The notes beneath the pieces were generated by a model that saw only the letters and a list, made by a program, of their open reading frames with translations, did not search any database and was not told the DNA's origin. The position numbers were made by a program, and so were the translations under genes. A stretch of 5,023 nt of DNA from Planctomycetales bacterium (lineage in GTDB: Bacteria; Planctomycetota; Planctomycetia; Pirellulales; Thermoguttaceae): positions 1-5,023 of the forward strand of contig SKJM01000223.1 in assembly GCA_007122045.1 (NCBI GenBank), given 5' to 3'. Of this stretch, positions 1-5,023 are shown piece by piece (within the stretch, counting starts at the first letter, position 1; every line of letters starts with the position of its first letter).

Positions 1-2487
1 CGGGCCGACGATCGCCTGCCAGCGGCCGGCGTCGAACACGGTCGCCGGCAGATGGCGGCGGGCTTGGAGGAACAGCTCGGTCTCGCGCTGGTCGGCGTCG
101 GGCACCTGCTGCGAACCGTCCGGCTGCTCGCCCTGCGCCAGGTTCGCCACCGCCCGCAGGTAGAAATCGTCGGGGTGGTTCAGCGCCAGTCCCTCGCCGA
201 AAGCGCCGTCGCCGAAGCCGGGCAGCTTCAAGTATTCCGCAAGTCCGAGGAGCATCGCCTCGAAACCCATCGGCATCGTCTGCCCGAACACCGTGCAGTC
301 CTCCGGCACCGGCGCCACGACCGGCTGGCGGACCGGTTGCACCCGGTTGGCAACGTTGAAGTGCGTACCCTGAAACTCCCACCGCTCCAGGAAAGAGAAA
401 TCGGGGAAGATGTAATCGGCATACATGGAACTCATGCCCACGACGATGTCGTTGGCCACGTGCAGCGGCAGTTTTTCCAGGTCGCACAGCGCCTCGATGT
501 TCGTATGCCCCGCGGGCAAGGCGTATGTGGGCGCGGCCATGTACGTGAACAGGCACTTGACCGGGTAGGGGTACTGGTCGGCGATCGACGGGATGACCTC
601 CTGGTACATGTCGCTCGACAGGGGGTACCAGTTGCGCCTGGCCGGGTAGCCGTCAAACAGCGTGGTCTTCTCGTAGTCGATTCCGTGGCGAATGGAACTG
701 ATGCCGAAGGCGGGAACCCGGCCCGGATGGCTGCGCAGGTCGAACAGGCCGCCGCGCCCCATGGTGTCGTACGCGCCGCCGCCCTGGATCATGCCGCCCT
801 TGTGGTCGAAGTTGCCCAGCAGCATGTTCAGCGACATCCACGCCAGCACGGCGTAGAAACCGTTGGTGTGCTGCGCCGGACCGCGGTGCAGGTCGACCGC
901 CGCCTGCTTGCCGTAACGGGCCAGTTCGCGGGCCACGGCAATCACGTCGGCCGCCGGCACGTCGGCCATCGCGGCCCACTCGTCGACGGTGTGCTGCCGG
1001 GCTGCTTCCAGAAGAATTTGCAGGCCGCTCTTCACCGGCGTGCCGTCCGGCAGGGTGGTGTCGACCAGCAGGTCGCCGTGGACGGGTTTTTCCGTGTCGT
1101 TGGGGTCGAGCGCCACCGGTTCGCCGTCGACCATGACCAGCAGTTCCTCGCCCTCGGCAAGGCCCAGCCGGCTTGCCCGGACGAATGCGCCGGGCCGGCC
1201 GTCTTCCATTTCCACCAGCCACGTGGCGTTGGTCCAACTCGTCTCGCCGACATCGGCCGCAGCGGCCTTGTTGGCGGCCGCCAGGAAAGGCCGGTCGTAA
1301 CGCCCCTCGTCCATGATCCATCGGATCATACCCAGGGCGAGTGGAATGTCGGTGCCGGGTTTCAGCGGCAGCCACTTCCAGGCCTTCGCGGCCAACTTGC
1401 TGAAGCGCGGATCGGCCACGGCGATGCGCGTACGGCCGCTGGCCAGGCCTTCGGTAAGCCGGACCGTGCGGTTGGGCGGGCCGTAGTTGGCCTCGAACAG
1501 GTTCGCGCCCACGAACAGGACGAAGCGCGAGTTCTCGGTGTCGGCCTGCCAGTAGAACTTCCGCCCGCCGGTGAATTGGCCCTCGACGTACTGGTCGCTG
1601 ATGGCCATGCAGGTGAAGTACAGCGATCCCTGGCAAACGGTCGTGTGGCCGTGAGCGTTGGTCGTCCCCAGGCCGGCGGCGAACCGCTTGTAGAAGTCGC
1701 TCCGCCCGCCCTTGATGCGGCCCCAGTTCACGACGATCTGGTTGTTTTTCGGTCCCAGGTCGGGATGCTCCGGGTCGATCAGCGCGTCGAGGTGGTCGGC
1801 GTGCGTCTGTCGGAAGGCCGCGACGAGGTCTTGCTTCTTCTGCGGATCGGGTTCGTCCCAGATCGCCCGGACGTCGTCGGCCATCTGCCTGGCGGCGTCG
1901 GGGTCGCGCAGGGCGACCAGCGAGGCGAGGCCCTCGACGTGCCGCTGCTCCTCGCCGGGCACGTCCTTGAACAGCAGTCCGCCCTCGCAAATCTCGCGCA
2001 CGGCCTGCTCGAAGGGGATGGTCACCCAGCGGTTCTCCCCCCGTCGGCCCGCCCGCTTGAGCACCTTGCGCAGCCGGTACGGGTCGTAGGCGGTTTGCAG
2101 CCCGGCTTGGCCCTTCGGGCAGATCGCCCCGTCGACCGAGGCGGCCGCGTCCAAGGGGGTGTCGTAGGGCAGGTGAGGGAGCAGCGTCCAGGGATTGTAC
2201 GGATTGCCGTCGATCCGCGTGAGCACGCCGTCCTGGAACTGGCACTTGATGCCGCAGCCCGTGTTGCACTGCAAGCACGTGGAATAGAGGATGTTTTCCG
2301 GCTGCGCCAGGGTATAGGGGGCGTCGGGCCGCCGGCTGAGCAGCACGGCCGAGCCGGCCGCGGCCGTTGCGGGCGGTCCGCCCAACAGGCCGCCGCCCAA
2401 CAGCGCGCCGCCGGCAAGAAACTGGCGCCGCGATGGTTTGGCGGGACGGCCTGAGTTTGCGTGATGTAAAGCCTTCGGTTGCGTCAT
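1..2487 (-). CDS. Molybdopterin oxidoreductase catalytic subunit, tetrathionate-reductase (TtrA)-like; C-terminus cut by window edge
   Basis: Catalytic bis-MGD subunit of a DMSO-reductase-family complex, predicted to reduce an oxyanion or sulfur compound outside the cytoplasmic membrane. The frame is open for 829 codons with no stop. Residues 19-25 (SRRQFLA) followed by a Gly/Ala/Leu-rich stretch form a twin-arginine leader, with possible cleavage after the Ala run near 42-44. C71-x2-C74-x3-C78 and C123 bind one [4Fe-4S] cluster. HGHTTVCQGS (279-287) places C285 as the likely Mo ligand. GANLFEANYGP (327-337), VADPRFS (357-363), KPGTD (376-380) and ADYIFPDFSFLERWE (690-704) are family pterin/active-site segments. 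Charged inserts lie near 165-255 and 410-490. TtrA proteins run to about 1000 residues, so the C-terminal dinucleotide-binding domain is probably beyond base 1. The start overlaps the upstream stop (ATGA), with only a weak purine-rich AGAGAG 7 bases before it, suggesting translational coupling. Order B-C-A and the inserts favour a TtrA/SrdA-type enzyme over PhsA/PsrA; the substrate is unproven. Confidence 0.93.
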   Translation of the reverse strand, partial: MTQPKALHHANSGRPAKPSRRQFLAGGALLGGGLLGGPPATAAAGSAVLLSRRPDAPYTLAQPENILYSTCLQCNTGCGIKCQFQDGVLTRIDGNPYNPWTLLPHLPYDTPLDAAASVDGAICPKGQAGLQTAYDPYRLRKVLKRAGRRGENRWVTIPFEQAVREICEGGLLFKDVPGEEQRHVEGLASLVALRDPDAARQMADDVRAIWDEPDPQKKQDLVAAFRQTHADHLDALIDPEHPDLGPKNNQIVVNWGRIKGGRSDFYKRFAAGLGTTNAHGHTTVCQGSLYFTCMAISDQYVEGQFTGGRKFYWQADTENSRFVLFVGANLFEANYGPPNRTVRLTEGLASGRTRIAVADPRFSKLAAKAWKWLPLKPGTDIPLALGMIRWIMDEGRYDRPFLAAANKAAAADVGETSWTNATWLVEMEDGRPGAFVRASRLGLAEGEELLVMVDGEPVALDPNDTEKPVHGDLLVDTTLPDGTPVKSGLQILLEAARQHTVDEWAAMADVPAADVIAVARELARYGKQAAVDLHRGPAQHTNGFYAVLAWMSLNMLLGNFDHKGGMIQGGGAYDTMGRGGLFDLRSHPGRVPAFGISSIRHGIDYEKTTLFDGYPARRNWYPLSSDMYQEVIPSIADQYPYPVKCLFTYMAAPTYALPAGHTNIEALCDLEKLPLHVANDIVVGMSSMYADYIFPDFSFLERWEFQGTHFNVANRVQPVRQPVVAPVPEDCTVFGQTMPMGFEAMLLGLAEYLKLPGFGDGAFGEGLALNHPDDFYLRAVANLAQGEQPDGSQQVPDADQRETELFLQARRHLPATVFDAGRWQAIVGP

Positions 2488-3722
2488 GATCGATCTCTCT
2501 GTTTCTCCAGTCGGTCGGCCAGGGCCGCGCTGATCCATTGTCCCACGTAGAATACCGCCATGCCCATCGCCAGCAGCCCGAACCCGACCAGGTATTCCAT
2601 GCCCGTGGCGTGGTAGATGTAACTCAGGCGCGGATGCTGAAACGCCTCCTGGAGGCCTTCGAGTTCGCCGACGGCCTGGCCGGGCACCAGCACGTTCAGC
2701 CGCGCGCTGATGAACGCCACGGCCACGCACACCCCGCCTACCGTCCAGGCGGTCCGGTTGCGCGACGCGAGCAGCACCAGCGGCAGGGCGCCGCCGAGGA
2801 ACAGGTGAACGATCCAGAACACCCACCAGTACGGCCCCCAGAGCATCAATTCGACGGCGGGCGCGTGCGCGCCGGGGTTCCACAGCGCGATGGACAGTTC
2901 GGCAAACTCGAACGCGAAATAGACGATCAGCCCGCCCAGCGTGATATACCGCAGCCACGCCATCGACGCGGCGTATTCCGCGGCCGTATCGGAAAGAAAA
3001 CCGTTTCCCGGAACGCTGGCCCCGTCGAGCCGGCCGAGAATCGCCCGCAGCACCAGGAGCGCCCCCGCGCCCGAGGTGACCGCCGAGGCCAGGAAGACCA
3101 TGGGCAGCAGGGCGCTGTGCCAGTAGGGCTTGGCGTCGACCACGCCGAAAAATGCCCCGCTTTGGCTGGGAAAGAGGATGGAAAGAAACACGGCCAGGCA
3201 GAGGACCGGCTTCAGCCAGACCGACTCGTCGCGGTAGGTCAACAGCCAGCCGATGGCCGCCACCACGAGGAACACGCCGTACATCCAGGCGTTGAAGGCC
3301 ATCATGCTGGTGAACGCCGGCGAGGTGAAGATCCGGTGGGAGCGGTCCAGGTGCCCCAAATCGAGCCAGACGCCGACGAAGGCCGGCAGAATGGCCGCCA
3401 CGCTGAACACGGTGACCGCGCGCAGGAGCGCCTTCTGCCGGAAGCCGGGCACGTCGAGAATGAAGCCGCCGGCGCCGATGACGAACGCCCCCCCGGCCAG
3501 CCCCACGCCGTGAAAGTAGAACGCCACCCACAGGCCCCAGGGCACGTACGACCCGTAGCCGGCCGGCAGGTGGCCCTCGGTGATCCGCTGCCACACGCCC
3601 ACCGCCCCGAGTACCAGGGCGAGGGCCCAGAGGATCCACAGTGCTCGGGCAACCACGGTGGGCGGCAGGGGCAGATCGCCCCGCGGATCGCCGACCGCGG
3701 TGGAAGGGGACGCGGTGGTCAT
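2484..3722 (-). CDS. NrfD/PsrC-family integral membrane quinol-oxidising subunit (TtrC-like)
   Basis: This 412-residue polytopic membrane protein is predicted to anchor the complex and exchange electrons with the quinone pool. I count about ten hydrophobic segments, near residues 25-44, 62-88, 100-121, 139-161, 170-184, 203-227, 256-280, 297-319, 325-346 and 375-399. Family-typical stretches are PWGLWVAFYFHGVGLAGGAF (61-80, containing H71), FPSQSGAFFGVVDAKPYWHS (184-203, with D196, K198 and H202), the acidic helix FEFAELS (271-277) and HPRLSYIYHATGMEY (363-377). No haem or cluster motifs are present, as expected for NrfD proteins. ATG at 3722 is chosen because AAAGGAG sits 10 bases upstream; the frame stays open further upstream inside the preceding gene, but that part is shadow. 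It lies 50 bases after the FeS gene and overlaps the catalytic gene by 4 bases. PsrC has about 8 helices and 250 residues, so this protein belongs to a longer branch (TtrC, DsrP or HybB-like in size). Confidence 0.93.
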   Translation of the reverse strand: MTTASPSTAVGDPRGDLPLPPTVVARALWILWALALVLGAVGVWQRITEGHLPAGYGSYVPWGLWVAFYFHGVGLAGGAFVIGAGGFILDVPGFRQKALLRAVTVFSVAAILPAFVGVWLDLGHLDRSHRIFTSPAFTSMMAFNAWMYGVFLVVAAIGWLLTYRDESVWLKPVLCLAVFLSILFPSQSGAFFGVVDAKPYWHSALLPMVFLASAVTSGAGALLVLRAILGRLDGASVPGNGFLSDTAAEYAASMAWLRYITLGGLIVYFAFEFAELSIALWNPGAHAPAVELMLWGPYWWVFWIVHLFLGGALPLVLLASRNRTAWTVGGVCVAVAFISARLNVLVPGQAVGELEGLQEAFQHPRLSYIYHATGMEYLVGFGLLAMGMAVFYVGQWISAALADRLEKQRDRS

Positions 3723-3732
3723 AGCCGGTTCA

Positions 3733-3739
3733 CTCCTTT
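3733..3739 (-). promoter_or_regulatory. Ribosome binding site of the NrfD-like gene
   Basis: AAAGGAG on the minus strand, 10 bases before ATG at 3722, in the 50-base gap after the FeS gene. It supports independent initiation and fixes the start within a frame that is open far upstream. Confidence 0.7.
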
Positions 3740-3742
3740 GCG

Positions 3743-3765
3743 AAAAATCACGCCTTCGGTTCGTG
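3743..3765 (-). terminator. Weak hairpin plus U5 between FeS and NrfD genes (possible attenuator)
   Basis: In the minus-strand transcript CACG and CGTG pair, with an inner CC/GG pair, an AA bulge and a GAA loop. The hairpin is followed by A and then five Ts. It starts just after the FeS stop codon. The stem is short, and the downstream genes clearly belong to the same operon, so at most partial termination or a processing site is likely. Confidence 0.2.
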
Positions 3766-3772
3766 GTTGCAG

Positions 3773-4687
3773 TTAGACAATGTAGTAGACGCGAGGCACG
3801 GTGCCCTTGTGCGTGAGCAGCCCCAGCGCGTTGTGCCTGGTGATCAGCTCGACCACCAGACTGTCCGGCGCCTCGGCGTCGCCGAAATAGGTGGCGCGGC
3901 CGATGCACGTGGTGACGCACTTGGGCAACTCGCCCACTTCGAGCCGGTGCAGGCAGAAGTGGCATTTCCGCGCGTTTCCCACGGGCGAGGCGTGGCCGCG
4001 CCGGTCCCACTGCTTCGCGTATTCGTGGCTGGGCGCCTTTTCCCAAACCGACGCGGCGTCGCCGAGCAGCGGCCGGTCGTCGCCGGCAGGAGCCCCAGCC
4101 GCCGTGCCCGCGGTGTACGACTCGTCGAAGTCGCTGGTCCGCGCCCCGTAAGGGCACGCCGTGAGGCAATAGCGGCAGCCGATGCACCGGTCGTAATCGA
4201 TGGTCACCACGCCGTCGGGGCGCTTCCAGGTGGCCTTGACCGGGCAGACGGGCACGCAGGGCGGCCGGTCGCACTGCATGCACGGCCGGGGCGTGAAGTG
4301 CAGTTGCACGTTCGGGTACCGGCCCCGCTCCTCGGTGGTCACCGGCCGGTACACCACGCCCGGCGGAAGGTGATTCTCGGCCACGCAGCCGATCGTGCAG
4401 GCGTGGCAGCCGACGCACTTCCGCTGATCGATCACCATGATCCAGTGCCGCTGTTCGACCGGCTTGGCCATGGCGCGGGCCAGTTCCCGCTGCATCCGCA
4501 GCAGCACGTCCTCGCCCGGCTCCGGCGGCACGGCATCCAGCGCCGTGATGTGCCGGACGGTGTCGGGCCCGGTCGGGTCGGGCGGCGGCGGCGCGAGGCG
4601 GTCGCGAACGACGGCCACCCCGGTGGCCACAGCGCCGGCCCCCACCAGCGCCCCTGCCCGAGCGAACTCACGACGGTTCATACCCAT
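3773..4687 (-). CDS. Tat-exported four-cluster [4Fe-4S] ferredoxin subunit (TtrB/PsrB/NrfC-like)
   Basis: Electron-transfer subunit linking the membrane quinol subunit to the catalytic subunit; 304 residues. Residues 4-10 (NRREFAR) followed by an Ala/Gly/Val-rich helix form a twin-arginine leader, so the protein is probably exported or membrane-tethered outside. Sixteen cysteines form four classical groups: [11 protein letters not shown] (91-101), [13 protein letters not shown] (136-148), [14 protein letters not shown] (168-181) and C242-x2-C245-x11-C257-x3-C261. No cluster cysteine is replaced. The loop between the third and fourth groups (about 179-241) is long and Ala/Gly-rich in the middle. 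ATG at 4687 is preferred because AAGGAG lies 6 bases upstream; ATG at 4681 would give 12-base spacing. The frame continues to 4858, but that extension covers the promoter and so is not coding. First gene of the operon, with its own leader and promoter. Family and cofactors are certain; the partner substrate is not. Confidence 0.95.
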   Translation of the reverse strand: MGMNRREFARAGALVGAGAVATGVAVVRDRLAPPPPDPTGPDTVRHITALDAVPPEPGEDVLLRMQRELARAMAKPVEQRHWIMVIDQRKCVGCHACTIGCVAENHLPPGVVYRPVTTEERGRYPNVQLHFTPRPCMQCDRPPCVPVCPVKATWKRPDGVVTIDYDRCIGCRYCLTACPYGARTSDFDESYTAGTAAGAPAGDDRPLLGDAASVWEKAPSHEYAKQWDRRGHASPVGNARKCHFCLHRLEVGELPKCVTTCIGRATYFGDAEAPDSLVVELITRHNALGLLTHKGTVPRVYYIV

Positions 4688-4693
4688 AATGGA

Positions 4694-4699
4694 CTCCTT
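4694..4699 (-). promoter_or_regulatory. Ribosome binding site of the FeS subunit gene
   Basis: AAGGAG on the minus strand, 6 bases before ATG at 4687. It decides among three in-frame ATGs: 4705 lies upstream of it with no Shine-Dalgarno of its own, and 4681 lies 12 bases away. Confidence 0.75.
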
Positions 4700-4723
4700 G
4701 GTCATCGACGCGCATCTACTGTA

Positions 4724-4751
4724 CCGCACGTCCTGCGGCGAGCAGGACCGG
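4724..4751 (-). promoter_or_regulatory. Stem-loop in the operon mRNA leader
   Basis: GTCCTGC and GCAGGAC (4748-4742 and 4736-4730 on the minus strand) form a perfect 7-base-pair stem with a 5-base loop. An outer CCG/CGG pairing continues it after a 3-base bulge. It lies inside the predicted untranslated leader, about 25 bases upstream of the Shine-Dalgarno. No T-run follows, so it is not an intrinsic terminator. A role in mRNA stability or translation control is only inference. Confidence 0.45.
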
Positions 4752-4795
4752 CGCAGAACGCCATTGCGTACATCAGTATCATCATTTACATAATC

Positions 4796-4824
4796 ACCAT
4801 AACACAGTTGAATCTTTCCGTCAA
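4796..4824 (-). promoter_or_regulatory. Sigma70-type promoter for the three-gene operon (extended -10)
   Basis: On the minus strand TTGACG (4824-4819) is followed after exactly 17 bases by TATGGT (4801-4796). A TG one base before the -10 (TGT-TATGGT) gives an extended -10. The surroundings are clearly more AT-rich than the genes. Transcription would start near 4789, leaving a leader of about 100 bases before the ATG at 4687. This is inferred from sequence match only. Confidence 0.65.
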
Positions 4825-5023
4825 CAGCCATCCGGTGAAATCTCTGCCGATATGTCACTCTTCACGTGATGTTTCTGATTAGTCTTGTACGGGTATGCGC
4901 CGCGTTTCTGGGGAACCACCACCCGTTCCCGTTGCTTCCGGATCGCCTCGACCCCCGTGCGCGGCTACTGAACGCGTGGGCAAGGCCGTCGGGGACAGAT
5001 CGTGCATGACGTAACTAACTGTA
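4825..5023. other. Upstream region with no supported gene
   Basis: This stretch upstream of the promoter contains only short frames. A minus-strand frame enters from the right edge and stops at 4881-4879, giving about 47 codons, rich in Gly, Pro and Arg and ending RRIPVQD. A plus-strand frame runs from ATG 4895 to TAA 5014 (39 codons, ending VGDRSCMT). The two overlap, neither has a Shine-Dalgarno, and I recognise neither. A TCACGTGA palindrome at 4862-4869 could be an operator. I see no tRNA, insertion-sequence end or clear terminator. Confidence 0.4.

Noticed and set aside
653..2278. 541-codon minus-strand frame
   Set aside because: Same strand but wrong frame within the catalytic gene. 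It is Arg/Gly/Pro-rich shadow sequence lacking the Tat leader and cluster motifs seen in the true frame.
52..2454. 800-codon open frame on the plus strand
   Set aside because: It lies antisense to the catalytic subunit, is rich in Arg, Val, Gly and His with no recognisable domain, and is explained by GC-rich third positions of the minus-strand gene, which has clear family motifs throughout.
2538..3776. 412-codon plus-strand open frame
   Set aside because: Antisense shadow of the NrfD-like gene. The product is a charged His/Gln/Arg-rich string with no domain, while the minus strand gives a clean membrane protein.
3723..4418. N-terminal extension of the NrfD-like frame into the FeS gene
   Set aside because: The frame is open, but it overlaps well-defined FeS coding sequence, and the Shine-Dalgarno at 3733-3739 with ATG at 3722 marks the real start.
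4808..4824. FNR box at the promoter
   Set aside because: The TTGA and TCAA arms are present but separated by 9 bases instead of the 6 of an FNR site (TTGAT-N4-ATCAA), so it is not called as FNR.
4688..4858. N-terminal extension of the FeS subunit to ATG 4858
   Set aside because: It would put the promoter and leader hairpin inside the gene and place the Tat motif 60 residues in. The Shine-Dalgarno supports 4687.
3767..4882. 371-codon plus-strand open frame
   Set aside because: Antisense to the 16-cysteine FeS subunit and running through the promoter region; no domain is recognisable.
1..5023. CRISPR array, tRNA, rRNA or insertion-sequence ends
   Set aside because: I saw no regularly spaced repeats, no tRNA-like cloverleaf, no rRNA sequence, and no transposase or paired terminal repeats.

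Overview
The window holds one minus-strand operon for a molybdenum (bis-MGD) oxidoreductase complex of the DMSO-reductase superfamily. In transcription order (right to left) it encodes a Tat-targeted 16-cysteine ferredoxin subunit (4687..3773), an NrfD/PsrC-type membrane quinol subunit (3722..2484), and a Tat-targeted catalytic molybdopterin subunit (2487 to the left edge, with its C-terminus outside the window). The order FeS - membrane anchor - catalytic matches ttrBCA (tetrathionate reductase) and srdBCA (Bacillus selenate reductase) and differs from the A-B-C order of phs/psr. The catalytic chain also looks most like the tetrathionate-reductase-type branch. The substrate cannot be read from the sequence: tetrathionate, polysulfide, thiosulfate, selenate and other oxyanions all remain possible.

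Region by region: 1-2487 is the catalytic subunit, open in one frame for 829 codons with no stop. Positions 2484-2487 are a 4-base stop/start overlap (ATGA). Positions 2484-3722 encode the membrane protein, 3723-3772 is a 50-base intercistronic gap with a Shine-Dalgarno and a small hairpin, and 3773-4687 encodes the iron-sulfur protein. Positions 4688-4795 are a probable mRNA leader with a stem-loop. Positions 4796-4824 hold a good sigma70-type promoter with an extended -10, in a more AT-rich stretch. Positions 4825-5023 have no gene that I can support.

Predicted working: quinol is oxidised at the NrfD-type subunit. Electrons pass through the four [4Fe-4S] clusters of the FeS subunit and the single cluster of the catalytic subunit to the Mo site, on the outer face of the cytoplasmic membrane (both soluble subunits carry twin-arginine leaders). 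This is an anaerobic respiratory arrangement, although reverse operation as an oxidase cannot be excluded.

The organism is a high-GC bacterium with strongly G/C-ending codons, Tat export and quinone-linked respiration. Its phylum cannot be fixed from this window; Planctomycetota or a delta-proteobacterial lineage is only a guess. Long open frames on the plus strand are antisense shadows of these three genes, caused by high GC.
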